NCBI GenBank assembly: GCA_012837385.1
Contig: DURH01000033.1
Location: forward strand, 1-37,491
Direction: 5' to 3'
DNA length: 37,491 nt
Origin: Bacillota bacterium
GTDB taxonomy: Bacteria; Bacillota; Limnochordia; Darwinibacteriales; Darwinibacteriaceae
Shown piece after piece: positions 6,021 to 14,708 of this stretch. Below the pieces are notes generated by a model. It was not told where the DNA came from. It ran no database searches and saw only the letters and a program-made list of their open reading frames with translations. Each line of letters starts with the position of its first letter. Position 1 is the first letter of the stretch. The position numbers and the translations under genes are program-made.

Positions 6021-6602
6021 CTAGAAGGTGACCGATACTCCTCCACCGATGAGAATACCGCTGTTTACATCGCCGGAACGATAGTGCTTAAAGGTACCCT
6101 GCACCGCCACGTTCTCCATCACATCGTAGGAGATGGTGGCTCGAGCGGTAGTCAGGTTGCTGGTGACATCACCCACTTTATACTTTGGAGCGTAAGCCAC
6201 ATCGGCAATCAGGGTAAGCTTCTCCATGGGAATCAGTTTGAAACCAAATTTCCCGTAGATCCCCTGGCCCTTATCCACCTCTGGCCGGGTCAGCATAGCG
6301 AAGCCACCGCCTACAAATACCTGCAGGTCATCCTCGCTGGCTACCCTGTACAGCCCACCCAAAGTAAACAGCTGTTCACTAGGACCTGCCCCATCACCTT
6401 TAGGAGTGACAGCGGAAAAGGATCCATCAGCCAATACTTGGGACATAACCTCAACCATGGCATGCCCAGCGAATCCGGCAGCCTTTTGGTTACCCAGTCC
6501 AAATAGGTAGCTCACGTCTCCATCAATGGACACGGCACCAGCTGCCAAGCTTGCTCCCAACACGATACTCATCACCGCAAACAAACACACTAGTCTCTTC
6601 AC
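6021..6602 (-). CDS. Small predicted outer-membrane beta-barrel protein
   Basis: The 193-residue product has a signal peptide (MKRLVCLFAVMSIVLGASLAAGA, cleavage around residues 21-23). About 170 residues of alternating hydrophobic/polar strands follow (DLQVFVGGGFAML, GIYGKFGFKLI, LTLIADVAYAP, ARATISYDVM, VAVQGTFKHY), ending GGGVSVTF. The length and terminal Phe fit an 8-stranded OmpA/OmpX-like or acyloxyacyl-type barrel, but I recognise no named family. The ATG start at 6602 is followed directly by the signal peptide; GGAGGG lies about 8-10 nt upstream. It is divergently arranged with another barrel gene (6743-7435), with 140 nt between them, suggesting shared control. It lacks the leader seen before the gene at 461-1765. 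Confidence 0.7.
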   Translation of the reverse strand: MKRLVCLFAVMSIVLGASLAAGAVSIDGDVSYLFGLGNQKAAGFAGHAMVEVMSQVLADGSFSAVTPKGDGAGPSEQLFTLGGLYRVASEDDLQVFVGGGFAMLTRPEVDKGQGIYGKFGFKLIPMEKLTLIADVAYAPKYKVGDVTSNLTTARATISYDVMENVAVQGTFKHYRSGDVNSGILIGGGVSVTF

Positions 6603-6658
6603 GATTCAGCCCTCCGCAGTGTTCAGTCTTTTTCCTTGTATATTCTGGTAAGAAATCA

Positions 6659-6686
6659 GAAAACCTTCTGCCCACAGCAGGTTTTC
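6659..6686. repeat. Hairpin-forming inverted repeat between two divergent barrel genes
   Basis: GAAAACCT (6659-6666) pairs with AGGTTTTC (6679-6686), with three further inner pairs (CTG/CAG). It is near the middle of the 140-nt divergent region. It could be an operator serving both genes or a structured leader. No convincing -35/-10 pair was found beside it. Confidence 0.4.
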
Positions 6687-6742
6687 CAGCCAGAGATCAC
6701 GAAATCATGACCACTCAGGAACAAACATAAGGAGGAAACTAC

Positions 6743-7435
6743 ATGCGTCAGCGTTTCACCGTCACTCTCTCCATGCTCCTGATCATCTGCCTTCTTTCTG
6801 CCGCCCAGGCCGCAGCAGCCGATTTGCAGGCAGGAGTACAGCTGAGCTACGGGAGCACCAACTTTTCCAAGCTTCTTGGAACAGACACACTAAAAGCAGC
6901 GCAGTTGCTCAGCAATGTGTGGGCTCGGTATGATCACGAGGATCTCCGCTTCACCGGCCTTTACCAAGGCAGCACTGGGTTGGGCAGCAAAGCGATGGGC
7001 CGGCATCTTGGCCAAGTGGCAGCCAACTACCGCTTCCTGAAAGAAGGGCCCATGCAGATCTACGGCGGGATCGGTTATCATTTCTTGTCCACCAGTGTTC
7101 ATGATCAAAACCGTTCCTTTTCCCTCACAGGGCACGGCTTTGCCGGCCAGGTGGTCGTAGACATCGAACTGGCCCCACAGTTCAGTGCCACCGCTGCCCT
7201 GACCACCAGCCCTTGGGTGAAGTGGTCCTACAGCAGCGGAGGACAGCAGGACAATGATATCGCAACCCGTTCTTCTTTCAATGCCAAAATCGATTTCGTC
7301 TATGATTTTTCTGAACAGCTGAGCGTTCAGGTAGGCCTGCTAGGAGGAACGTTCCGAGTGCCCTCTTTCTCGGACAAAGGAGAGACTCAAGCGTCCTTCA
7401 CAGCCATAAATGCAGGCATCACACAGCGTTTCTAG
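6743..7435 (+). CDS. Predicted outer-membrane beta-barrel protein
   Basis: The 230-residue plus-strand product starts with a signal peptide (MRQRFTVTLSMLLIICLLSAAQA). It continues with amphipathic strands (LQAGVQLSYGS, LRFTGLYQGS, QVAANYRFL, MQIYGGIGYHFL, GQVVVDIELA, NAKIDFVYDF, LSVQVGLLGG) and ends INAGITQRF with the C-terminal Phe of outer-membrane barrels. Its size suggests 8-10 strands. The start ATG has AAGGAGG 7 nt upstream. It is transcribed away from the other small barrel gene. No family name can be assigned. It converges on uvrC, with a 14-bp hairpin between them. Confidence 0.7.
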   Translation: MRQRFTVTLSMLLIICLLSAAQAAAADLQAGVQLSYGSTNFSKLLGTDTLKAAQLLSNVWARYDHEDLRFTGLYQGSTGLGSKAMGRHLGQVAANYRFLKEGPMQIYGGIGYHFLSTSVHDQNRSFSLTGHGFAGQVVVDIELAPQFSATAALTTSPWVKWSYSSGGQQDNDIATRSSFNAKIDFVYDFSEQLSVQVGLLGGTFRVPSFSDKGETQASFTAINAGITQRF

Positions 7436-7456
7436 CAGTGTCAGTATCCCTTTACC

Positions 7457-7488
7457 ACAAGAGCTAGCGGAGTCCCGCTAGCTCTTGT
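7457..7488. terminator. Perfect 14-bp hairpin between convergent genes, overlapping the uvrC stop
   Basis: ACAAGAGCTAGCGG (7457-7470) pairs without mismatch with CCGCTAGCTCTTGT (7475-7488) around a 4-nt loop. The right arm contains the last codons and the TAG stop of uvrC (7478-7480). Its position between convergent genes suggests a bidirectional 3'-end structure. It lacks a U run on either strand, so it may protect RNA ends or need a factor rather than act as a classical terminator. Confidence 0.55.
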
Positions 7489-9325
7489 GCAGATGCTGGT
7501 ATATTTCTGCAGCCAGTTTGCTGCTGATTCCCGGAACCTCCTGCAGTTCCTCCACAGCAGCCTCCCGGATCTTCTTCACTGACCCGAAATGCTTAAGCAA
7601 ATCCTTCTTGCGCTTGGGGCCGACGCCTGGAATGTCATCCAAGGCAGAACCGCGCACCGCCCTACCCCTCAAATTGCGATGATAGGTAAGGGCAAAGCGG
7701 TGGGCCTCGTCCCTGATCTTCCTCAGCAGGAGCAGGCCTGGAGAGTCCATGGGCAGCCTCAGGGGCTCTGACCTGCCCTCAATGTACACTTCCTCATGTT
7801 TCTCAGCCAATGAGATAAACGGCATGATCAACCCCAGCTCATCCCGGACCTCCAGGGCCACACCCAACTGCCCCTTACCCCCATCGATCAAAACCAGGTC
7901 AGGTAAGGCCGCGAACTTGCCGTTCCCTACCTGTCCTGCCTGTTCCTGCAGCCCCCTCTGGAAACGGCGGCTCACCGCTTCCCGCATGGATTCATAGTCA
8001 TTGGGCGCGCCTTCCACGCCGCGGATGCGAAACCGTCGATAATCCGATTTCTTGAAATCCCCGTCTTCCCACACCACCAAGGACGCCACGATATTGGTTC
8101 CCTGCAAGTTAGAGATGTCAAACGCCTCAATACGCCCAGGAGGCTCTGGTAGGTCTGCCACCTCCTGGAGTTCCTGCAGAGACCTTTCCAGTGCCCTCTG
8201 CTTAAAGGAGGTACGGCTTCTAGCTTCATCCAGCAGCACTTGGGCGTTTTTCATAACCAGATCCAGCAGCTGCTTTTTGGGCCCCCTTTGGGGAGTACGC
8301 AGGTAGACCCGATTGCCCCTGATGCTGCCCAACCAGCTCTCCAGCACCTCCGGTTCAGCTAACTGTACAGGCGTAAGCACTTCCTTGGGAATGTAGGACG
8401 CCTCTTCGTAGTACTGCTGCAGAAAGGAACGGAGAATCTCCCCTTCCTCCTCTTCGCTGGAGCAGTCCAGAAGAAAGTGATCCCGGCCTACCAGCTTGCC
8501 GACGCGCACAAAGAAGACCTGTACACAGGCGAGTTCCCCAAAGCGGGCACAGCCCACATAGTCCTGATCGTCGTGGTGTTGGGCGACAATCTTCTGTCTT
8601 TCGGCCAGGGTCTGCAGGCCCCTGATCTGGTTGCGAAAGCGGGCGGCTTTCTCAAACTCCAGTCTGCCAGCTGCCTGATGCATCTTCTCGGTGAGCTCCG
8701 GAATGAGGCTGTCAATGCGCCCTTCCAAGAACATGATCACTTCATCAATCATCTCTCCGTACTTTTCCTTGCTCACCAGTCCGGCGCAAGGACCCAAACA
8801 GCGCCCAATATGATAATTGAGGCAAGGCCTTCCCTGTGCCCCCTCCTCGATCTTCTTACTGCAGGTACGCAGGGGAAACAGGGTGCGCAGAAAGGCCAGC
8901 GTTCTTTTCACCACTGTTACATCAGTATAGGGGCCGAAGTAACGCGCCCCGTCTTTCAGGCGCCGGCGCACCATGAGCACCCTGGGGAAGTCCTCCTGAA
9001 CTGTTACTTTGATGTACGGATAGGTCTTGTCATCCTTGAGCCGCACATTGTAGCGGGGCGAATGCTTCTTGATCAAGTGATTCTCCAAGATCAGAGCTTC
9101 CATCTCCGAGTCGGTGATAATGTACTCCAAATCGGCAATGTGGTCCACCATCACCTCCACTTTCAGGGGATGGGCAGCTGATTTTTGGAAGTAGGAGCGC
9201 ACCCGGTTTCTCAGGTTCACAGCCTTACCCACATAGATGATCTCCCCCGCGTCGTTCTTCATAAGGTAGACGCCTGGTGTGGTGGGTAGTGTCGCCAGCT
9301 TATTCTGGAAGTCCACTTGACTCAC
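7478..9325 (-). CDS. uvrC: UvrABC excision nuclease subunit C
   Basis: UvrC (615 aa, normal length) makes both incisions around bulky DNA lesions. The N-terminal GIY-YIG nuclease (about 15-95, PGVYLMKNDAGEIIYVGKAV) cuts on the 3' side. A cysteine-bearing segment follows (CSKKI...CLNYHIGRCLGPC), then a UvrB-binding UVR motif (LEFEKAARFRNQI, about 210-225). The RNase-H-like 5' nuclease has its first catalytic Asp in EAFDISN (about 405). The protein ends with a double helix-hairpin-helix (DIPGVGPKRKKDLL and VPGISSKLAAEIY). The start is GTG (9325). It is the last gene of the uvrB-uvrA-uvrC operon, 10 nt after uvrA. Confidence 0.98.
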   Translation of the reverse strand: MSQVDFQNKLATLPTTPGVYLMKNDAGEIIYVGKAVNLRNRVRSYFQKSAAHPLKVEVMVDHIADLEYIITDSEMEALILENHLIKKHSPRYNVRLKDDKTYPYIKVTVQEDFPRVLMVRRRLKDGARYFGPYTDVTVVKRTLAFLRTLFPLRTCSKKIEEGAQGRPCLNYHIGRCLGPCAGLVSKEKYGEMIDEVIMFLEGRIDSLIPELTEKMHQAAGRLEFEKAARFRNQIRGLQTLAERQKIVAQHHDDQDYVGCARFGELACVQVFFVRVGKLVGRDHFLLDCSSEEEEGEILRSFLQQYYEEASYIPKEVLTPVQLAEPEVLESWLGSIRGNRVYLRTPQRGPKKQLLDLVMKNAQVLLDEARSRTSFKQRALERSLQELQEVADLPEPPGRIEAFDISNLQGTNIVASLVVWEDGDFKKSDYRRFRIRGVEGAPNDYESMREAVSRRFQRGLQEQAGQVGNGKFAALPDLVLIDGGKGQLGVALEVRDELGLIMPFISLAEKHEEVYIEGRSEPLRLPMDSPGLLLLRKIRDEAHRFALTYHRNLRGRAVRGSALDDIPGVGPKRKKDLLKHFGSVKKIREAAVEELQEVPGISSKLAAEIYQHLHKS

Positions 9326-9335
9326 CCCCCGCTCT

Positions 9336-12158
9336 TCAATGTTCTACTGCCAAAATCTTTTTCAAGAACTGTCCGGTATACGAAGCCTCTACTGCTGCGA
9401 CTTCCTCGGGAGTGCCTTGAGCAACTATGGTACCGCCCCGCTGGCCCCCTTCCGGACCCAGGTCGATAATGTAATCCGCCGTTTTGATCACATCTAGGTT
9501 GTGCTCGATCACCACCACTGTGTCACCGGCATCCACTAAGCGCTCCAGCACCGAGAGGAGTTTGCGGATGTCCTCAAAGTGCAGCCCAGTGGTGGGCTCA
9601 TCCAGGAGATACAGTGTCTTACCATTACTGCGGCGGGACAGCTCAGTAGCCAACTTCACGCGCTGGGCTTCGCCCCCGGAGAGTTCTGTGGCCGGTTGGC
9701 CGAGTTTGAGATAGCCCAAGCCCACATCATACAGTGTCTGCAGTCGGCGGTGGATCTTAGGCACGTTCTTGAAGAATTCCACTGCCTCTTCCACCTGCAT
9801 GTCCAGAACATCGGCAATGGACTTCCCTTTGTATTTCACTTCCAGCGTTTCCCGCCCATAGCGTTTGCCCTTGCAGACCTCACAGGGCACATAGACATCG
9901 GGAAGGAAGTGCATCTCAATTTTGAGTATGCCATCTCCCCTGCAGGCCTCACAGCGTCCGCCTTTCACATTAAAGCTGAACCTGCCTCGGTTGTAACCGC
10001 GGATCTTAGCTTCAGTGGTCATGGCAAAGAGCTCCCGAATGCCGTCAAAGGCTCCTGTGTAAGTGGCAGGGTTAGAACGGGGAGTGCGGCCGATAGGTGA
10101 TTGATCGATTTCGATCACCTTGTCAATGAACTCCAGGCCCTCAATCCTGTCATGCTCGCCTGGTTTGGTTTTGGAGCGACTCAGTTCCTGACTGAGCCTC
10201 TTGTACAGAATATCGTTGATCAAGGTGCTTTTCCCAGACCCAGACACTCCTGTTACCGCCACAAACACTCCCATGGGGATGCTGACATCAATGTCCTTTA
10301 AGTTGTGTTCCCGGGCGCCGCGAATAGTGATGTATTTGCCATTGGGCTTGCGGCGCTTGCGAGGCACTGGAATCTGGCGCTCACCTTTGAGGTACTGCCC
10401 GGTAATGGACCGGGGCTCGGCGCAGATCTGTTCCAAGGTGCCTGAGGCCACCACTTCACCACCACTAGTGCCTGCCCCGGGGCCCATGTCAATAATCCAA
10501 TCAGCAGTCTCCATGGTTTCCTGATCGTGTTCCACCACAATCAGAGTATTGCCCAGATCCCGCAGTTCCTCCAGGGCCTCCAGGAGTTTGCCGTTATCCC
10601 GTTGGTGCAGGCCGATGCTTGGCTCATCTAGCACATAGAGCACCCCTGTAAGGCGGGAACCGATCTGGGTGGCTAGGCGGATGCGCTGCGACTCCCCACC
10701 CGATAAGGTGGCAGAAGCTCGACTGAGGGTCAGATAGTCTAGTCCAACATTGACCAAGAAACTCAAGCGTTCCCGGATCTCCTTCAGGATCTGCCTGGCG
10801 ATGAGCTTTTCCCGTTCCGTCAGACTCAGCCCGGAAAAGAAGTCCAGCGCTTCCGAGATGGTAAACTCCGTCACTTCCATGATGTTCTTTTCACCCACAG
10901 TAACCCCCAGCACTTCTGGGCGCAGGCGTTTGCCGCCGCAAGCTGTGCAGGTGCTGACACTCATATACTGCTCCACATCTTGTTTCACCCACTCCGAAGA
11001 CGCTTCGCGATAGCGCCTTTCCAGGAAGGGAATCAAACCTTCATAGGGCGCCTCATACATCCTTTCGCGCCCCGCGGTGTTGGTGTAAGCGAAAGTGACC
11101 AGCTCACCCCTCAACCCATAGAGCAACACCTGAATCTGTTCTGGGCTCAGCTTCTTCAGGGGAACTTCGGGATCTATCTCACAGCGCTGGCACACACTGT
11201 CCAGAATAGCCTGGAGCCAGCGACTCTTGGAGCCACGCCAAGGCACCAGCCCACCCTCGGAGAGGGACAACTCCAGATCCAACACTAACTCAGGATCGAT
11301 CTCCTGCTTGGACCCTAAGCCCTCGCAGCTGGGGCAGGCCCCGTAGGGACTGTTAAAGGAGAACATGCGCGGCGTGAGCTCCTCCATGGAGACGCCGCAG
11401 TCTATGCAGGCGAACTTCTCGCTGAACATGAGCTCTTCACCGCCGATGACATCCACAAAGGCTATTCCTTCCCCGTACTGCAGTGCAGTCTGGACCGAGT
11501 CACTTATGCGTCCCTCCAGATCAGGGCGGACCACGATGCGATCCACCACAATCTCGATGCTGTGCTTCTTGTTCTTGTCTAGATTCAGATCGTCAGTGAC
11601 CTCCCGCAGCTCACCGTCAACCCGGATGCGGATAAACCCATCCTTGGCAATGCCCTCCACTACCTTTTTGTGCTCGCCCTTGCGGCCGCGTACAACAGGC
11701 GCTAAGATCTGGATGCGGGTACCCTCTGGCAGAGCCAGGATCTGATCTACGATCTGCTCCACCGTCTGCTGAGCAATGGGTTTGCCGCACTGGGGGCAGT
11801 GAGGCCTGCCGATTCTAGCAAAAAGCAGGCGCAGATAGTCGTAGATTTCCGTAACAGTCCCCACAGTGGAGCGGGGATTGCGGCTGGCGGTCTTCTGGTC
11901 AATGGATACCGCTGGAGAAAGACCCTCAATGAAGTCCACGTCCGGTTTGTTCATCTGTCCCAGGAACTGACGGGCGTAGGCGGAGAGCGACTCCACATAA
12001 CGGCGCTGCCCTTCGGCATAAATGGTGTCAAAGGCCAGGGAGGATTTGCCTGAGCCTGAGAGGCCGGTGATTACCACCAGCTTATTCCTGGGTATCTCCA
12101 CATCGATATTCTTCAAGTTGTGCTGTCTGGCACCCTTGATTACTAACTTCTCACTCAA
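9336..12158 (-). CDS. uvrA: UvrABC system protein A (damage-recognition ATPase)
   Basis: UvrA (940 aa) is the ABC-type ATPase dimer that finds DNA damage and loads UvrB. Two Walker A motifs are visible (GLSGSGKSS near residue 31 and GVSGSGKST near 640), with two ABC signatures ([12 protein letters not shown] and [12 protein letters not shown]). Zinc-binding cysteine pairs are also present (CPQCG; CIDCG...[14 protein letters not shown]...[10 protein letters not shown]). The interdomain region matches UvrA throughout. The start is TTG (12158), which overlaps the uvrB stop codon as TTGA, so translation is probably coupled. The gap to uvrC is 10 nt. Confidence 0.98.
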   Translation of the reverse strand: MSEKLVIKGARQHNLKNIDVEIPRNKLVVITGLSGSGKSSLAFDTIYAEGQRRYVESLSAYARQFLGQMNKPDVDFIEGLSPAVSIDQKTASRNPRSTVGTVTEIYDYLRLLFARIGRPHCPQCGKPIAQQTVEQIVDQILALPEGTRIQILAPVVRGRKGEHKKVVEGIAKDGFIRIRVDGELREVTDDLNLDKNKKHSIEIVVDRIVVRPDLEGRISDSVQTALQYGEGIAFVDVIGGEELMFSEKFACIDCGVSMEELTPRMFSFNSPYGACPSCEGLGSKQEIDPELVLDLELSLSEGGLVPWRGSKSRWLQAILDSVCQRCEIDPEVPLKKLSPEQIQVLLYGLRGELVTFAYTNTAGRERMYEAPYEGLIPFLERRYREASSEWVKQDVEQYMSVSTCTACGGKRLRPEVLGVTVGEKNIMEVTEFTISEALDFFSGLSLTEREKLIARQILKEIRERLSFLVNVGLDYLTLSRASATLSGGESQRIRLATQIGSRLTGVLYVLDEPSIGLHQRDNGKLLEALEELRDLGNTLIVVEHDQETMETADWIIDMGPGAGTSGGEVVASGTLEQICAEPRSITGQYLKGERQIPVPRKRRKPNGKYITIRGAREHNLKDIDVSIPMGVFVAVTGVSGSGKSTLINDILYKRLSQELSRSKTKPGEHDRIEGLEFIDKVIEIDQSPIGRTPRSNPATYTGAFDGIRELFAMTTEAKIRGYNRGRFSFNVKGGRCEACRGDGILKIEMHFLPDVYVPCEVCKGKRYGRETLEVKYKGKSIADVLDMQVEEAVEFFKNVPKIHRRLQTLYDVGLGYLKLGQPATELSGGEAQRVKLATELSRRSNGKTLYLLDEPTTGLHFEDIRKLLSVLERLVDAGDTVVVIEHNLDVIKTADYIIDLGPEGGQRGGTIVAQGTPEEVAAVEASYTGQFLKKILAVEH

Positions 12159-14143
12159 ACTGATAACCCCATTTCAACCCTGATCTCCTGGATCTCGTCA
12201 CGCAGCTCCGCGGCTCGCTCGAAGTTGAGCTCCTGAGCTGCCCGGTACATCTCTTCTTCCAGCTCCTGGATTAAGGCGATCACATCCTTGAGGCTGCCCT
12301 TCAGCCTGGCCTCGTAGGTCTTCTTCTCCTCAGCAACCTTTTCTTCCCCGAGTTGCTGAGCGATGTCAGTGATAGTCTTCTGAATGGTGAGGGGAGTAAT
12401 CCCCATGCGTTCATTGTACTCCATCTGGATGCGACGCCTGCGGTTGGTCTCGTCAATGGCATACTGCATGGCGTCGGTGATGCGATCCGCGTACATTATC
12501 ACTTTTCCATGCACATTGCGGGCAGCCCGTCCAATAGTCTGCACCAGAGAAGTAGGCGAACGCAGGAAACCCTCCTGATCTGCATCCAAGATGGCAACTA
12601 GGGACACCTCTGGCAGATCCAAACCCTCCCGCAGGAGGTTAATCCCCACCAGCACATCAAAGATGCCCTGCCGCAGCTCTCTTAGGATCTCGATGCGCTC
12701 CAGGGTCTCCACGTCTGAATGGAGGTACCGTACCTTCAGCCCTACTTCAGTGAAATACTGGGTGAGATCCTCCGCCATCCGTTTAGTCAGGGTGGTAATA
12801 AGCACCCGTTCGTTCCTTTTGATCGTCTCTCCGATCTCATCAAGGAGATCATCGATCTGGCCCTTCACAGGCCTCACGATCACTTCAGGATCTACCAAAC
12901 CGGTGGGCCGGATCACCTGCTCCACAACCTGCTCCGACCGCTGCAGCTCATAGGGTCCGGGAGTGGCGGAAACGTAGACCACTTGGTTCATATGCGCCTC
13001 GAACTCTTCAAAGCGCAGGGGCCGGTTGTCCAAGGCGGAAGGAAGGCGAAAGCCGAACTCAACCAAATTTTCCTTGCGGGATCTGTCTCCATGGTACATA
13101 GCCCTAACCTGCGGGATAGTGACATGAGATTCGTCAATAAAGAGCAAGTAATCCTTGGGGAAATAGTCCAGAAGGGTGGCTGGAGTCTCCCCAGGTTTGC
13201 GCCCGCTCAAGGGAGCAGAGTAGTTTTCCACTCCGCTGCAGTACCCCAGCTCTGCCAGCATTTCCAAGTCATAGCGGGTACGCTGTTCCAGACGCTGGGC
13301 TTCCAGCAGCTTACCCTGGCTGCGGAGCTCCTTGAGGCGCTCCTCCAGCTCAGCCTCGATTACCGGTATGGCCCTTTTCAGCTTCTCCTCTGGAGTGATA
13401 AAGTGAGAAGCTGGGTAGATGGTGAGATCCTCATGCTGTTCCAGGACCTCTCCGGTAATGGGGTCGATCTCTTGGATGCGTTCGATCTCGTCCCCAAACA
13501 TCTCGATGCGGATCACCGATTCGCTTCCCACTGGAATGATCTCAATCACATCTCCCCGCACCCGGAAAGTACCACGGCGGAAGCCGATATCATTGCGTTC
13601 ATACTGAATGCCTACCAGGCGGCGCAGGATATGGTCCCGATCCCGATACTCCCCGTTTTTCAGGGAAAAGGTCATGCCCACATAATCCTCGGGGGAACCT
13701 AAGCCGTAGATGCAGGACACGCTGGCCACGATTACCACGTCTCGGCGCTCAAAAAGCGCGCTGGTGGCAGCATGGCGCAAACGATCGATCTCCTCATTGA
13801 TGGAGGCATCCTTTTCGATATAGGTGTCGCTGGCAGGAACATAGGCTTCGGGCTGGTAGTAATCATAATAGCTGACAAAATAGTGGACAGCATTATTGGG
13901 GAAGAACTCCCGAAACTCGTTGCAGAGCTGGGCTGCCAGCGTCTTATTGTGAGCCAGAACTAAGGTGGGCTTCTGTACAGCCTCAATCACCTTGGCCATG
14001 GTGTAAGTCTTGCCGGAACCAGTAACACCCAGCAGGGTCTGGTGCTGCATACCACCCTGCAGACCTGATGCTAATTGTTGGATTGCTTTGGGCTGGTCCC
14101 CAGCTGGTTCAAAGGGGGCCACCACTTGAAAGGCCTTTTTCAT
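12155..14143 (-). CDS. uvrB: UvrABC system protein B (damage-verification helicase)
   Basis: UvrB (662 aa) verifies lesions and recruits UvrC. Walker A GVTGSGKT is near residue 40, followed by the damage-probing beta-hairpin ([12 protein letters not shown]), helicase motif DEEADQ-like LLFIDESH, and the C-terminal helicase motifs ([22 protein letters not shown]). A C-terminal UVR domain ([14 protein letters not shown]) binds UvrC. I start at ATG 14143 because AAGGAG lies 6 nt upstream. An in-frame TTG at 14161 is 5' of that SD and upstream of the predicted transcription start. It is first in the operon. Confidence 0.97.
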   Translation of the reverse strand: MKKAFQVVAPFEPAGDQPKAIQQLASGLQGGMQHQTLLGVTGSGKTYTMAKVIEAVQKPTLVLAHNKTLAAQLCNEFREFFPNNAVHYFVSYYDYYQPEAYVPASDTYIEKDASINEEIDRLRHAATSALFERRDVVIVASVSCIYGLGSPEDYVGMTFSLKNGEYRDRDHILRRLVGIQYERNDIGFRRGTFRVRGDVIEIIPVGSESVIRIEMFGDEIERIQEIDPITGEVLEQHEDLTIYPASHFITPEEKLKRAIPVIEAELEERLKELRSQGKLLEAQRLEQRTRYDLEMLAELGYCSGVENYSAPLSGRKPGETPATLLDYFPKDYLLFIDESHVTIPQVRAMYHGDRSRKENLVEFGFRLPSALDNRPLRFEEFEAHMNQVVYVSATPGPYELQRSEQVVEQVIRPTGLVDPEVIVRPVKGQIDDLLDEIGETIKRNERVLITTLTKRMAEDLTQYFTEVGLKVRYLHSDVETLERIEILRELRQGIFDVLVGINLLREGLDLPEVSLVAILDADQEGFLRSPTSLVQTIGRAARNVHGKVIMYADRITDAMQYAIDETNRRRRIQMEYNERMGITPLTIQKTITDIAQQLGEEKVAEEKKTYEARLKGSLKDVIALIQELEEEMYRAAQELNFERAAELRDEIQEIRVEMGLSV

Positions 14144-14163
14144 GGCTCTCTCCTTTTCCAAGA

Positions 14164-14192
14164 ATAGTAGGTAATCCGCGTTTTACAGCCAA
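14164..14192 (-). promoter_or_regulatory. Promoter of the uvrBAC operon
   Basis: On the minus strand TTGGCT (14187-14192) and TACTAT (14164-14169) are separated by 17 nt. The predicted start near 14157 gives a leader of about 14 nt before the ATG at 14143. I did not find a LexA/DinR operator in the 82-nt region shared with ppa. Confidence 0.6.
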
Positions 14193-14225
14193 TTATCAAA
14201 AGAGAACGATAGAGGAGGCAGATCT

Positions 14226-14708
14226 ATGAGCGTAATCGTCATGGTTGAAATCCCCAGGGGCAGCCGCAACAAGTACGAATATAACAGTGAAGAAAAGAGA
14301 TTCTACCTGGACCGCATGCTGTTCTCCTCGGTCCACTATCCCGCTGACTACGGTTTTATACCTGAAACTCTGGCTGAAGACGGTGACGAACTCGATGCCT
14401 TGGTTATTGTGGGGGAGGCTACCTTCCCAGGCTGCCTAATCCGGGTGGAACCAGTCGCGGCCTTTGAGATGTGGGACGAAAAGGGTCCTGATCAGAAGAT
14501 TCTGTGCGTGCCTGTCAGCGACCCGCAGTGGAATTGGGTGCAGTGCCTAGAGGATGTCCCGCCCCATCTACTTCGGGAGATCACCCATTTCTTTGAAGTA
14601 TACAAAGACCTAGAGAGGAAAAAGACCCGCGTCGGAGATTGGCTGGACAAAGATGAGGCCATGCGCATTGTGGCTGAAGCCCAAGCCCGCTACATCCATG
14701 GGCGTTAA
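14226..14708 (+). CDS. ppa: Inorganic pyrophosphatase (family I)
   Basis: The 160-residue cytoplasmic enzyme hydrolyses pyrophosphate to two phosphates and pulls biosynthetic reactions forward. Family I features are clear: IPRGSRNKYEY near the N-terminus, ADYGFIPET, the metal-binding DGDELDALV, and FFEVYKDLERKKT in the C-terminal half. The length is normal for the family. AGAGGAGG lies 7 nt before the ATG. It is divergent from uvrB and convergent with the polysaccharide deacetylase gene. The two stop codons overlap within TTAA (14705-14708). Confidence 0.97.
   Translation: MSVIVMVEIPRGSRNKYEYNSEEKRFYLDRMLFSSVHYPADYGFIPETLAEDGDELDALVIVGEATFPGCLIRVEPVAAFEMWDEKGPDQKILCVPVSDPQWNWVQCLEDVPPHLLREITHFFEVYKDLERKKTRVGDWLDKDEAMRIVAEAQARYIHGR

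Noticed and set aside
7457-7488. Classical intrinsic terminator at the uvrC/barrel junction
   Set aside because: The stem is strong, but no U run follows on either strand. It is kept as a hairpin of uncertain role.
12719-13702. A 327-codon open frame on the plus strand opposite uvrB
   Set aside because: It is antisense to an unmistakable uvrB, has no SD and no recognisable domains. Long antisense frames are expected in GC-rich coding DNA. The same applies to frames opposite uvrC (8477-9181), the DUF4097 gene (4725-5489) and the 461-1765 gene (671-1171).
14144-14225. LexA/DinR operator upstream of uvrB
   Set aside because: I looked for GAAC-N4-GTTC and close variants. Only isolated GAAC and GTTC half-sites occur.
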